DNA of 64,000 bases from Gallaecimonas pentaromativorans (lineage in GTDB: Bacteria > Pseudomonadota > Gammaproteobacteria > Enterobacterales > Gallaecimonadaceae). Below are positions 11,836 to 20,295 of the stretch, piece by piece. Under the pieces are notes generated by a model. It was not told the DNA's origin. It did no database searches and saw nothing but the letters and a program-made list of their open reading frames with translations. The stretch is from the NCBI RefSeq assembly GCF_003751625.1, contig NZ_RJUL01000003.1, positions 310,001 through 374,000 of the forward strand. Reading direction: 5' to 3'. The translations under genes and the position numbers were made by a program. The first letter of the stretch is position 1. Every line of letters begins with the position of its first letter.

Positions 11836-13981
11836 GCAAGGTTTGTCACGGCGCGCCTTTTTAAAGGCGGGGGCTGCCCTTGGCGGCGGCCTGATGGTAA
11901 GCCTCTACCTGCCGCCCCTGGCCGCCGCCGGCGCGCCGCAAAAAGCGGCCCTTAACGCTTATATCAGCATCACCCCGGATGGCATGGTCGAAATCATGTC
12001 GGTGGCGCCGGAGATAGGCCAAGGGATTAAAACCTCGCTGCCAATGATCATCGCCGATGAACTGGACGCCGACTGGGCCAAGGTCAAAGTGCAGCAAGCG
12101 CCATTGGCACCAGAGATTTACGGGCGCCAATCCGCCGGCGGCAGCCGCAGCATGCCCACCCATTTTGACGAGCACCGCCGTATCGGCGCCACCGCCAGGC
12201 AGATGCTCAAAGCCGCTGCCGCCAAGCGCTGGCAGGTACCGGTTGCGCAGTGCCATACCGAGCCAGGTGAGGTTGTCCACCAAGCCACGGGCCGCCGCCT
12301 GGGTTATGGCCAGTTAGCCAGTGACGCCGCCGCCATGGCGGTGCCAGAGAAGGTAGCTCTTAAAAAACCAGGGGAATTTCGCCTTATCGGCCAATTCACC
12401 CCTGGGGTAGACAACGACGACATCGTCAACGGCCGGCCGCTGTTTGGTATCGATGTCACCCTGCCCGGCATGCTCTACGCCGTTTACCAAAAGGGCCCGG
12501 TATTCGGGGCCAAAGTGAAAAGCGCCAACCTGGCCGAGTTGCGGCAAATGCCGGGGGTAAAAAAAGCCTTTGTTATTGAAGGAGACGGCGACTTTTATGG
12601 CCTGCAAGGCGGGGTAGCCATAGTGGCAAGCAGCTGGTGGCAAGCGCAAAAGGCCCGCCGCGCCCTCAAGGTTGAATGGCATCAAACCCCGGGAGACAAC
12701 CAAAGCAGCAGCGACTTTGACCGCCAGGCCCAGGCGCTTTGGCAAAAGCCGCCGCAACAAGCCATTGCCCGGCAAGGCGATGTCGTCAAGGCGCTGCGCG
12801 AGGCCAGCCTGGTGGTTGAAGCCGATTATCAATATCCCTTCGTTGCCCACGGCCAGCTCGAGCCCATCAACTGCACCGCCCACTGGCAGGGCGGCAAACT
12901 GACCTTTTGGGCACCAACCCAAAACCCGGCCGGTGGCCGCCAGCAAGTGGCCAAGGTGCTGGGTATGGCCGAGAGCGACATCACAGTGAACGTGACCCGC
13001 ATGGGGGGCGGTTTTGGCCGGCGCCTTTTTAACGACTACATGGCCGAAGCCGGCTGGATAGCCCGCGCCCTTGATGGTGCCCCGGTGAAATTGCTGTGGT
13101 CCCGCGAGGATGATTTTCAGCACGATTACTACCGCCCAGGCGGCTATCACCGCTTCAAGGCAGCCCTTAACCAGGCCGGAGAGCTAACAGCGCTGAGTGA
13201 TCACTTTGTCAGCTTCGCCAGTCAAGGCCAGCCGCTGCTGGCCGCCAGCATGGGCGATAACCAGTTCCCGGCTGGTTTTGTCGATAACCTGCGCTATGAC
13301 AGCTCTCTTATCGAGGCCCAGATCCCCACCGGCTGGCTGCGGGCACCGTCCAGTAACGCCCTGGCCTGGGTGTTTCAGTCCATCCTTGATGAGGCGGCCC
13401 ATGCCGCCGGTAAAGATCCACTGGCTTTTCAAATGGCGCTGCTGGCGCGCCCGGCCAAGGGCAATACCAGCTTCAACGCCACGCGGATGCAAAGCGTGTT
13501 AAAGGCGGTTGCCGAGCGCAGTAGCTGGGGCCGTAAACCGGCTGAGGGCCGGGGCCTTGGGTTTGGCTGCTATTTCAGTCACGCCGGTTACTTTGCCGAA
13601 GTGGTGGAGGCCAGCGTTAGCGACGGCCAGGTGGTAGTGCACAAGGTGTGGGCGGTAGGAGACGTTGGCGAGTTTATCGTTAACCCCAGCGGCGCCATGC
13701 AGCAGGCTCAGGGCGCCATCATCGAGGGGCTAAGCCAGGCGCTTTACCAGCAGGTGCCGATTGAGGGGGGCGCGCAAGTGAGTAACTTCCATCAGCACCG
13801 GTTGATGAGCATGCCCCAGGTGCCAGAAATTGACGTGCATTTCCTGCCCTCAAGTTACCCTACCACCGGCCTGGGGGAGCCGGCGCTGCCGCCGGTGTTA
13901 CCAGCCCTATGTAACGCCCTCTTTGCCGCCACCGGTAAACGCATCCGCCGCTTGCCCATCGACCCCGGGCAATTGAGCTAG
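11819..13981 (+). CDS. Molybdopterin-binding subunit of a periplasmic molybdenum hydroxylase (IorB-like)
   Basis: Catalytic subunit (720 aa) that would hydroxylate an aldehyde or N-heterocycle. The ATG at 11819 gives an N-terminal twin-arginine signal (SRRAFLK followed by a hydrophobic stretch and AAAG), so the folded holoenzyme is probably exported by Tat. The longer frame starting at 11789 would bury this signal. The molybdopterin-binding segments include the MGGGFGRR loop, and the C-terminal GLGEPALPP contains the conserved active-site Glu. The small subunit has no signal of its own and could be carried across as a complex. The natural substrate is not evident. Confidence 0.92.
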   Translation: MQPIAEQGLSRRAFLKAGAALGGGLMVSLYLPPLAAAGAPQKAALNAYISITPDGMVEIMSVAPEIGQGIKTSLPMIIADELDADWAKVKVQQAPLAPEIYGRQSAGGSRSMPTHFDEHRRIGATARQMLKAAAAKRWQVPVAQCHTEPGEVVHQATGRRLGYGQLASDAAAMAVPEKVALKKPGEFRLIGQFTPGVDNDDIVNGRPLFGIDVTLPGMLYAVYQKGPVFGAKVKSANLAELRQMPGVKKAFVIEGDGDFYGLQGGVAIVASSWWQAQKARRALKVEWHQTPGDNQSSSDFDRQAQALWQKPPQQAIARQGDVVKALREASLVVEADYQYPFVAHGQLEPINCTAHWQGGKLTFWAPTQNPAGGRQQVAKVLGMAESDITVNVTRMGGGFGRRLFNDYMAEAGWIARALDGAPVKLLWSREDDFQHDYYRPGGYHRFKAALNQAGELTALSDHFVSFASQGQPLLAASMGDNQFPAGFVDNLRYDSSLIEAQIPTGWLRAPSSNALAWVFQSILDEAAHAAGKDPLAFQMALLARPAKGNTSFNATRMQSVLKAVAERSSWGRKPAEGRGLGFGCYFSHAGYFAEVVEASVSDGQVVVHKVWAVGDVGEFIVNPSGAMQQAQGAIIEGLSQALYQQVPIEGGAQVSNFHQHRLMSMPQVPEIDVHFLPSSYPTTGLGEPALPPVLPALCNALFAATGKRIRRLPIDPGQLS

Positions 13982-13987
13982 TCCTCT

Positions 13988-14017
13988 GAAAAAGGCCGTC
14001 AATGACGGCCTTTTTTA
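13988..14017 (+). terminator. Rho-independent terminator closing the oxidoreductase operon
   Basis: AAAAAGGCCGTCAATGACGGCCTTTTTT: seven-pair stem, four-base loop, T run. It marks the end of the left-hand core region; accessory DNA begins after it. Confidence 0.92.
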
Positions 14018-14510
14018 TACCAAGGTATTAACAGCACACCACTGGATATAACAATGCCCAACCCCACGTATGACAGACAACCAGGCTTACCCCTTATAGG
14101 ATTGATTCAACACTGGATGTTAAGGGCTCCAGCGTTTTCAGAGACATTCTTTGCTGCTTGTCTCATCTGCCCCTGCGACGCCCCTCGGGTTGCCACGGAC
14201 GTTGATTGGTTATCACTTATCCGCATTTCCATCAGGTCTTGGTCGTTTTCCATCTCGACGCCTGGCTTCTCCCCCGAGCCAGGTTTTTTTTGCCCAAAAT
14301 TTGCCACCTCAAACCAAACGTCTCACTCATGGCGGCCATTTCCCGAAAAGCAATAAATGGCGTTTTTATGCCCCAGAGCCGAGTTCCGCACAAAGCACCC
14401 TGAATATGTGCCAAGCCGTTTTCTTTTTGAGCAATCCTTGTCTTTACTCAGTTGCGATGTGAAGGAACGGGCGCAGTAGGCGCAAGACCTGCCCGCCAAC
14501 AATGACAACC
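14018..14510. other. Gene-free stretch at the left edge of the accessory region
   Basis: No convincing coding region was found on either strand. The only clear structure is a strong plus-strand hairpin with a T run at 14261-14291. The rest does not resemble anything I recognise and may be relic DNA left by IS activity, because an IS3-family end lies immediately to its right. Confidence 0.5.
14261..14291 (+). terminator. Strong terminator with no protein gene upstream
   Basis: CCTGGCT ... AGCCAGG with a nine-base loop and eight T. It is the right shape for a Rho-independent terminator but follows no coding region on the plus strand. It could end a small RNA transcribed from somewhere in 14030-14260, or be a relic. 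Confidence 0.6.
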
Positions 14511-14680
14511 TGTAAATCGCCCCGGATTTCCTAGACACTTTCCAGGCCAGTAAATGTCGCTTCTCAAACTCTACCTGTGACGACTGGTTGTTGAAGCCAT
14601 GCTGGCGTTTTGCTTTGTAAAACATCTCGATATAGTCGAACACATCAGCGCGAGCGGCCTGACGGCGCTGCCCTCCCACA
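14511..14680 (-). pseudogene. IS3-family transposase fragment with right inverted repeat
   Basis: The minus-strand translation contains ADVFDYIEMFYKAKRQHGF, followed by NNQSSQVEFEK, the typical C-terminal end of an IS3-family OrfB (DDE transposase). Just beyond it, TGTAAATCGCCCCGG at 14511 begins a 27-base sequence that looks like the IS3-type terminal repeat (through TAGACA at 14537). Only this end remains. On its other side the sequence joins the outer part of the Rhs cassette spacer repeat at 14663. The element therefore truncated what would have been a further cassette. Confidence 0.75.
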
Positions 14681-14745
14681 TACACCCCGCTGACCGCCCC
14701 TGCGCAGCTCTACTGGTTTAGGCTGTGTGGGGCGCTGACTTTGCT
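14663..14745. repeat. Partial copy of the Rhs cassette spacer repeat
   Basis: TGACGGCGCTGCCCT and the later CGCCCCTGCGCAGCTCTACT recur in the spacers at about 16155, 18064 and 19655. Here only the outer half is present; the half that would lead into an Rhs core tail is replaced by the IS3 fragment. It marks the position of a lost fifth cassette. Confidence 0.7.
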
Positions 14746-14781
14746 CAAAATTTCCGCACGGCCCCTGATTTCACAAAAAAA

Positions 14782-15084
14782 CTAAACGCCAGGAACGTTT
14801 GACAAATAATAATAAGGACCATTTACCTTGAATTCTACGTCTTCAATAGTTAAACCCAACAATTCATCCTTTTTTATCACAACGGATGTGTCAGAGTCAT
14901 AGAGATTGTCTGATTTTATCAGATAGACATCCGTTCTTTCTTTTATGAATGAAATCTCATCCTTTAGCATGGTGAGAGCCTCTTCTCTATCTACACTCTC
15001 TGAGTCAACAATATCTGTTAGAATATCCCAGATACCGCTTTCTTCATGTGCCCCGGTAACAATTGCTTCTTTTACGCCACTCAT
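14782..15084 (-). CDS. Putative immunity protein of Rhs cassette 1
   Basis: 100 aa, acidic, no signal peptide and no membrane segment. Family not recognised. Its ATG overlaps the TGA of the toxin gene upstream by the ATGA arrangement, so translation is coupled, as is common for toxin/immunity pairs. Base composition is visibly more AT-rich than the core genes. By position it should neutralise the tip encoded at 15081-16037 in the cytoplasm. This role is inferred from context only. Confidence 0.7.
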   Translation of the reverse strand: MSGVKEAIVTGAHEESGIWDILTDIVDSESVDREEALTMLKDEISFIKERTDVYLIKSDNLYDSDTSVVIKKDELLGLTIEDVEFKVNGPYYYLSNVPGV

Positions 15085-16037
15085 AAATCTGGATTCCCAT
15101 GCAGTGGAATTCTAACCTTTTCATTTCCCTGAGTGAGCTTTATATACGGCCCACCATGCATATCCTTACCGCCATCATAACCACGATTAATTTGAAAACT
15201 ATTCCCCTTCCCATCGAAGTAACGGATGCCATTCCCATCCTTTAACGGCTTTTTAGTCCAGCCCATATCCAAATATTTCTTGTCAGCTATCCGCTCCACC
15301 TCCGAAAGCTTCGCTCCTCGAAGACTTCCTACATCGTCTAGTGAACGGATAACACCTTTAGCCCCTCTCATTCCCGCAACTTTCGCTACGCCTTTCTCTG
15401 TTAGACCCACAACCCCTTCAGCTAAGGCCCTGGCACCAGTGACAGCAATAACCCCATCTGTCGCGGCAGCTCCTTCGGAGCCGAAATAATTGCTCACTGG
15501 AGTAAACGGCTGCACAGGTTCAATAGGATCAACTATACCTGCTAGATCGGTAAAATTAAGAACAAGGTTTAATGCATCCACTCCCATATTAGCAACATTA
15601 TTACCGACTCCAGAGAAAAATGACTGCCATATATCTCCAGTAGTTAGGTTATGAACAGGGATTATACTATTGGCGCTACCACCTGTTCCAACTCCCATGT
15701 TTTGCGCGATTTCTCCCTGCCCTTGCAAATCACTCGTTTGTTTAGGAAGTTGAGTTAGTCTCGAAGACTTTGGAGAGGCCCCATTGCTCACTGGCCCCTT
15801 TTTCTTACCTTGGGGGTCCTTACCGTCGGAGTTGATGTAAGCCACTTGGCAACCGGCAGCATCATGCCCTTTGACGTTGGTACCTGTTGAGCAATACCCC
15901 GTCGGATCAGTGCCTGCCAAGGGGTTATTCATCACATAGCTGTAGGGATTGATGCTCTGGGTGCTGGTGGGGCTTTGGATCAGCGGGTCCACACTTAAGA
16001 ACCGGCCCAGGTTGTAGTCGTACACCCGGCCGTTCAT
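15081..16037 (-). CDS. Orphan Rhs C-terminal toxin, cassette 1
   Basis: 318 aa. It starts at an internal methionine of the Rhs core: residues 1-49 ([18 protein letters not shown] through [12 protein letters not shown]) are the conserved end of an Rhs repeat-associated core, without the beta-cocoon that precedes it in full-length proteins. A linker follows (about 50-130), then a hydrophobic pre-toxin module (about 130-225) nearly identical to that of cassette 4. The last 90 residues form the tip, with [13 protein letters not shown] and HGGPYIKL segments. The tip looks like a small nuclease-type polymorphic toxin, but I cannot assign a family. There is no Shine-Dalgarno before the ATG, so it may be silent until recombined. 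Confidence 0.82.
   Translation of the reverse strand: MNGRVYDYNLGRFLSVDPLIQSPTSTQSINPYSYVMNNPLAGTDPTGYCSTGTNVKGHDAAGCQVAYINSDGKDPQGKKKGPVSNGASPKSSRLTQLPKQTSDLQGQGEIAQNMGVGTGGSANSIIPVHNLTTGDIWQSFFSGVGNNVANMGVDALNLVLNFTDLAGIVDPIEPVQPFTPVSNYFGSEGAAATDGVIAVTGARALAEGVVGLTEKGVAKVAGMRGAKGVIRSLDDVGSLRGAKLSEVERIADKKYLDMGWTKKPLKDGNGIRYFDGKGNSFQINRGYDGGKDMHGGPYIKLTQGNEKVRIPLHGNPDL
15362..15653 (-). repeat. Pre-toxin module shared by cassettes 1 and 4 (copy 1)
   Basis: About 290 bases nearly identical to 20626-20913, coding for the segment from [13 protein letters not shown] to GMRGA. It is a within-array duplication that joins two unrelated toxin tips. Such shared linkers give homologous recombination a place to swap tips. 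Confidence 0.85.
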
Positions 16038-16176
16038 ATGAACTTGTCGAGATTAGGGCAACGCCACATTGTGAAAGACTCAAACAGGGTGATTTGCTTT
16101 AGAAACCTGCACAACTGCGCAAGATAAACCAGCACAGCCGTCCATCCTGTGCAGCACCGCCACTTGACGGCGCTGC
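15891..16176 (-). repeat. Rhs cassette repeat unit 1 (spacer plus core tail)
   Basis: About 147 bases of Rhs core-tail coding sequence plus about 139 bases of untranslated sequence upstream of it (16038-16176). The untranslated part is nearly identical in units 2 and 3: 16038, 17937 and 19526 all begin ATGAACTTGTCGAGATTAGG on the plus strand. The repeat borders each toxin tip and is the obvious substrate for homologous exchange. Confidence 0.9.
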
Positions 16177-16418
16177 CCTCGCCCGCACAGCCTGCTGGCC
16201 AGCCCTGCACACTTCTACGGGTTTAGGTGCGCAGTACGCTGGTGGCCCGGTTCATCAAAAACATCCACAAAGCCGGCGAGACTTCTATCCTGAATTACGT
16301 ACAGTCATCGCTGATTGGTCTGCTCAAGACCATCCCCTGCACGAGCGTGGAGGGATTATGCCACCAAGGGGCAATCCTCTCTGCGCAGCGCTAATTGAGA
16401 ATAGAGTTTTTCTTACTT
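16177..16418. other. Gene-free spacer between cassettes 1 and 2
   Basis: It continues the outer, more variable part of the spacer repeat and then unique sequence. No open frame, terminator or promoter I would defend. It lies downstream of the immunity gene at 16419. Confidence 0.5.
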
Positions 16419-16958
16419 TCATAAACTAGGCTTCCCATCAATTACGCTACATGCTCCATCATAAAGCGTAATTACATTCTTAGAAATCAAGGTAATATAC
16501 TTGTGGGACCCGTCAACAAATCTATACTCGAAAGGAATGACAAATAAACTAATGATATATTCATCATTTAAACCAATTTCGTACTTCCTCACTAAGTCCA
16601 AACGAAAAGTGTATATCTTTCCAGGTGAAAATTTGAAAATACCTTTACCATTACTAATGGGATGAACAGGTTTCAGTCTGGCTTTCTCTATGGATGTAAT
16701 CTCGCCTCTTCTTAACTTTGATTCACTTTCTTTGCTTAGCACGATGTATGAATTCCAAGAAAAATCTCCGTCTATTCCTAAAGCTCCATAGTCAAGGCTA
16801 ATGTCAGAGTCATAATTATTAGTCAAAGAAATTGTTGGTTTATCACCATCACATCCCATTTCTACAGAGAATGGATATATTAAATCTTCGTCTGCCTTAA
16901 TACCCAGTGAAATTGTAAGAAAGACAAAAATCATTCCTTTTTTAATCAATGAGCTCAT
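16419..16958 (-). CDS. Putative exported immunity protein of Rhs cassette 2
   Basis: 179 aa, with an N-terminal signal peptide (MSSLIKKGMIFVFLTISLGIKA, hydrophobic from about residue 8, cleavage plausible after residue 22). The mature part is predicted mostly beta, with two cysteines (near the start of the mature chain and near the C terminus) that could form a disulfide. A GAGG precedes the ATG by about 7 bases. It lies 9 bases after the metallopeptidase-like toxin gene. An exported partner suggests the toxin is met in the periplasm. No family recognised. Confidence 0.75.
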   Translation of the reverse strand: MSSLIKKGMIFVFLTISLGIKADEDLIYPFSVEMGCDGDKPTISLTNNYDSDISLDYGALGIDGDFSWNSYIVLSKESESKLRRGEITSIEKARLKPVHPISNGKGIFKFSPGKIYTFRLDLVRKYEIGLNDEYIISLFVIPFEYRFVDGSHKYITLISKNVITLYDGACSVIDGKPSL

Positions 16959-16967
16959 TTATAATCC

Positions 16968-17936
16968 TCACCTTTTAAAGGTATAATCGTCACCTTTAAT
17001 AGCATTAACGAATTGGTAAACATTTCTCTTGAGAACATCTCTAGAAACATTCTGAGACCTCCAATAAGGATAAGTTCCATCTCCCTCTCGCCCGATACGA
17101 GAGAGCTGCACTAGATTTTGCCGATTCACACCAAAATTACTAAAGCCATTCTGGTCATGATTAAGTCCAATTTTATGACCAACCTCATGCAACACTGTAT
17201 AACCTATATTGTAATGTTCACTATGTCTAAAAAATGCGTCAGAAAGTCCAATCCCCTGAGAAGTTGACTCACCATAGTCGCCAGCGTTATCTGCAACTTT
17301 ATAGCGATAAAAATAAGATCTGTTATCGAGAAGTCCATTCATAAAGGTAATTGCCCCCCTGAACTGCTCAATCAGGTCCTTAGCGGCCTCACCAAAGTCA
17401 TCTCTACCATAACCGTACATGAATGCCAGTCTACTGTATCCGTCAGATTCAGGAGAAGACAATGCTTCTACTGTTGATTTCGCTTCACCTATATGGCGAT
17501 TTAGTTTTTCCTGTATTACGCTCCAATCACTATCACTAACAGGTGACCTGAGTTTAGGATCACTTTCTCCCCCCTCTCCAAACTTCGCAGCTGAACCTTT
17601 CTCCGCGACTTGCTTTTGTCCACCTATTTCACTCGTTTGTTTAGGAAGTTGAGTTAGGCTCGAAGGCTTTGGAGAGGCCCCATTGCTCACTGGCCCCTTT
17701 TTCTTACCTTGGGGGTCCTTACCGTCGGAGTTGATGTAAGCCACTTGGCAACCGGCAGCATCATGCCCTTTGACGTTAGTACCTGTTGAGCAATACCCCG
17801 TCGGATCTGTGCCTGCCAAGGGGTTATTCATCACATAGCTATAAGGGTTGATGCTCTGGGTGCTGGTGGGACTTTGGATCATCGGATCTACGCTCAGGAA
17901 ACGGCCCAGGTTGTAGTCGTACACCCGGCCGTTCAT
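16968..17936 (-). CDS. Orphan Rhs C-terminal toxin, cassette 2: zincin-type metallopeptidase tip
   Basis: 322 aa. Residues 1-49 are the same Rhs core end as in cassettes 1 and 3, and residues 50-100 repeat the cassette 1 linker almost exactly. The tip (about 135-322) contains H250-E251-x-x-H254-x-x-G257-x-x-H260 ([11 protein letters not shown]), the three-histidine zinc site of metzincin-like proteases. No methionine follows the motif, so a classical metzincin Met-turn is absent and the subfamily is open. The partner gene encodes an exported protein, which suggests action outside the cytoplasm. No ribosome binding site precedes the start. Confidence 0.85.
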   Translation of the reverse strand: MNGRVYDYNLGRFLSVDPMIQSPTSTQSINPYSYVMNNPLAGTDPTGYCSTGTNVKGHDAAGCQVAYINSDGKDPQGKKKGPVSNGASPKPSSLTQLPKQTSEIGGQKQVAEKGSAAKFGEGGESDPKLRSPVSDSDWSVIQEKLNRHIGEAKSTVEALSSPESDGYSRLAFMYGYGRDDFGEAAKDLIEQFRGAITFMNGLLDNRSYFYRYKVADNAGDYGESTSQGIGLSDAFFRHSEHYNIGYTVLHEVGHKIGLNHDQNGFSNFGVNRQNLVQLSRIGREGDGTYPYWRSQNVSRDVLKRNVYQFVNAIKGDDYTFKR

Positions 17937-18075
17937 ATGAACTTGTCGAGATTAGGGCAACGCCACATTGTGAAAGACTCAAACAGGGTGATTTGCTTTA
18001 GAAACCTGCACAACTGCGCAAGATAAACCAGCACAGCCGTCCATCCTGTGCAGCACCGTCACTTGACGGCGCTGC
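17790..18075 (-). repeat. Rhs cassette repeat unit 2
   Basis: Core tail coding sequence plus the upstream untranslated block. The untranslated part differs from unit 1 by very few bases over about 139. From about 18076 on it diverges gradually, with CCTGCTGGCC still recognisable. The remaining spacer to 18152 holds no gene. Confidence 0.9.
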
Positions 18076-18152
18076 CCCCAACCACACAGCCTGCTGGCCA
18101 CGCTTGCGCAGCTCAGCTGGTTTGAACTACGCAGGGTGCTGAAAATTAGCAA

Positions 18153-18566
18153 TCAAGTAGATCGCTGATCTCTCTGCTGTAAGCTCAATGCCATTTTCAG
18201 TAATTCTTCGCTTGGATGGAATATAGAGTAATAGTCAGAATCTAACTTCTGCTTTAGCCAAATCACCAAGTCATCTTTCTCCTGAGGCGCATCGCTCCAG
18301 CCAAGAGCCTTTCCAAGATAGAAAATATTAATTATTCTTCTTTCGGAAAGGGCATTTGGCAATTCACCATCAACTTTAACTAACAAATTGACATAGAAAC
18401 TATCACTCATATTATCTTGTTCGAAAGAAAGCGCTATACTATCCCCCTCAACCATGACACTCTCATGCATCCACTCTCCATATGTCTCACTGGAGACGCG
18501 TAGTTTATATTTAGCCACAAGCTCGCCAAACAATAACGTAATGAAATCGATAAGTTTGTAAGACAT
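18153..18566 (-). CDS. Putative immunity protein of Rhs cassette 3
   Basis: 137 aa from the ATG at 18566, chosen because AAGGAG lies 5 bases upstream; a GTG six bases further up is also in frame. Acidic, soluble, no signal peptide. The start sits at the 3' end of the toxin gene, a near overlap, so the two are translationally linked. Family not recognised. A cytoplasmic location implies a cytoplasmic target for the cassette 3 toxin. Confidence 0.7.
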   Translation of the reverse strand: MSYKLIDFITLLFGELVAKYKLRVSSETYGEWMHESVMVEGDSIALSFEQDNMSDSFYVNLLVKVDGELPNALSERRIINIFYLGKALGWSDAPQEKDDLVIWLKQKLDSDYYSIFHPSEELLKMALSLQQRDQRST

Positions 18567-18568
18567 AG

Positions 18569-19525
18569 TCACTCCTTAAGCCTCGCTCCTACCCTTAAGC
18601 TATAACTTCTTTTCCTTGTTTCATCTCTTTCGAGTTTATAAAAATCACTTGGGTTTCTAATGCGGGTAGGGTCGTAACCTACATCATATATAATCATATC
18701 TCTATCCATAACGCTATTTATCCATTGACGGTTAAACTCAAGAGAACTGGGCATGTCATTTTTGGGAAGAAGCCCTTTAGGCCATACATCTGTTATCACT
18801 TCAACATTCATTCCCGAGCGCTTTAAAGCATTTACCATTACAGAGGCCCTTTTCTGAGTCTCTCCAATTACCGCAACGGGCATTTTATTTCTATTATCAA
18901 GATCCGAATCAATTCTCATTTTTCCAAGAGCTTCATCTTCACCTTCATTAAGGCTTTTTGAATATACCGCCGCAGCGATCGCAGCCCAAACAGGGTTAAA
19001 AGTCAGCACATTTTCCGCAGCTCCACTCGCAGCAGTTTCTGCTATCGCAGCGGTAGCTGAGGCGGCGCGACTAAGTGGAAGGGCTAAGGTGGTCGCTGCC
19101 AATGCATCTTTTTGATTTAAAGTACCTGAGCTGCTCCCTTCACTATTCTGTCCAGCTCCTCCCTGCTGCGCGATTTGCTTTTGTCCACCTATTTCATTCG
19201 TGGTGACCTGTGCTTTGGATAAGGCTGATACCGCTGAAGAGACCCCATTGGATATCACCTGGACCACAGCCTGCTGTTGCTTGCGCGTCCCTCCCGTGAG
19301 ATGGATCTTAAGGGTGCCGCCATCCTGTGTCGTAGTTGCCTTCACATTGCTACAAATATGCGACCCTGTAGCAGCCGCGCAATATCCCGTCGGATCTGTG
19401 CCTGCCAGGGGGTTGTTCATCACATAGCTATAGGGATTGATGCTCTGGGTGCTGGTGGGGCTTTGGATCAGCGGGTCCACACTTAAGAACCGGCCCAGGT
19501 TGTAGTCGTACACCCGGCCGTTCAT
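18569..19525 (-). CDS. Orphan Rhs C-terminal toxin, cassette 3
   Basis: 318 aa. Residues 1-48 are the shared Rhs core end. The following linker differs from cassettes 1 and 2 until [13 protein letters not shown], which resembles a segment in cassette 2, so the linkers are mosaic. An Ala-rich hydrophobic region follows (about 140-185). The tip (about 200-318) contains [19 protein letters not shown], then a conserved-looking [19 protein letters not shown]. The VAVIGET..A segment could be an alpha/beta nucleotide-type fold, but I cannot assign a toxin family. No Shine-Dalgarno is present at the start. Confidence 0.8.
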   Translation of the reverse strand: MNGRVYDYNLGRFLSVDPLIQSPTSTQSINPYSYVMNNPLAGTDPTGYCAAATGSHICSNVKATTTQDGGTLKIHLTGGTRKQQQAVVQVISNGVSSAVSALSKAQVTTNEIGGQKQIAQQGGAGQNSEGSSSGTLNQKDALAATTLALPLSRAASATAAIAETAASGAAENVLTFNPVWAAIAAAVYSKSLNEGEDEALGKMRIDSDLDNRNKMPVAVIGETQKRASVMVNALKRSGMNVEVITDVWPKGLLPKNDMPSSLEFNRQWINSVMDRDMIIYDVGYDPTRIRNPSDFYKLERDETRKRSYSLRVGARLKE

Positions 19526-19664
19526 ATGAACTTGTCGAGATTAGGGCAACGCCACATTGTGAAAGACTCAAACAGGGTGATTTGCTTTAGAAACCAGCTC
19601 AACTGCGCAAGATAAACCAGCACAGCCGTCCATTCCGTGCAGCACCGTCAGTTGACGGCGCTGC
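19379..19664 (-). repeat. Rhs cassette repeat unit 3
   Basis: Third copy of core tail plus upstream block. It carries a few changes relative to units 1 and 2 (AACCAGCTCAACTG instead of AACCTGCACAACTG). It is the most diverged of the three, consistent with being oldest or exchanged least. Confidence 0.88.
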
Positions 19665-19915
19665 CCTCCCTCCCCCCCCTCGCTGGCCGCCCCTGCGCAG
19701 CTCTACTGGTGTGGGCTACATGGAGTGCTGGTGGAATTATCCATTTTTTGCAATAAACGGCAGAAGAAATTGTGGTATGGCATACTTTGTACGGACACAG
19801 ATTAGAACGCGAAGGGTCAGCTGACTACGCTTTCAGCCAATAGTCCCCTGCAAGCCTAGCCCCCTCATTACTTGGGTTTATATAACTATCTTAGATATGC
19901 TTCTCCATTCATATG
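19665..19915. other. Gene-free spacer between cassettes 3 and 4
   Basis: It contains the outer spacer segment (CGCCCCTGCGCAGCTCTACT at about 19688) and about 200 bases of unique sequence before the cassette 4 immunity gene stop. Nothing else recognised. Confidence 0.5.
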
Positions 19916-20293
19916 TTAGAACTGACTACAGGAAATCAATCTACGAACTAATGTTTTATCAGCCGCCCTATCCAATTCTAGCCAATAAAAGGACATTCTT
20001 TCTCTGACTTCAGTGTTATCGAAAAAGAACTTCCTTGCTCGATCTAGTTGAACGTCATTAATAATATCCAAGTCGCTGGCTTCTTCGATCGAACTTATCA
20101 ACAACAATGAGAGTGCACTTTGTAACTCAAAATCTAAACCTTTAGACTCGAGAGCATTAAGGATCTCATCTATTTTTTTGGGATCGGCCAATTCAAATTC
20201 CCAATCTTGCTCTTTACCTGTGGCAGGAAGACCCAATAGTCGGTTGATAAAAATTTCGGCATTCGCAGTCGGACCATAAAACTCTCTAGACAT
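19916..20293 (-). CDS. Putative immunity protein of Rhs cassette 4
   Basis: 125 aa from the ATG at 20293 (GGAG 8 bases upstream); an in-frame TTG at 20299 is less likely. Acidic, mostly helical, soluble. The frame is intact although the toxin gene before it is broken twice. A surviving immunity gene would still protect against siblings that carry the working toxin. Family not recognised. Confidence 0.7.
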   Translation of the reverse strand: MSREFYGPTANAEIFINRLLGLPATGKEQDWEFELADPKKIDEILNALESKGLDFELQSALSLLLISSIEEASDLDIINDVQLDRARKFFFDNTEVRERMSFYWLELDRAADKTLVRRLISCSQF

Positions 20294-20295
20294 AA

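Noticed and set aside
16038-16176. Short minus-strand frame within the spacer repeat that ends in TGA overlapping the toxin ATG
   Set aside because: It keeps open in the repeat copies but has no start signal, no known domain and a composition like non-coding DNA; the overlap is probably chance.
14663-19720. Cassette spacers as integron attC sites
   Set aside because: The spacers contain weak inverted repeats, but no RYYYAAC/GTTRRRY pair bounds them and no integrase gene is present.
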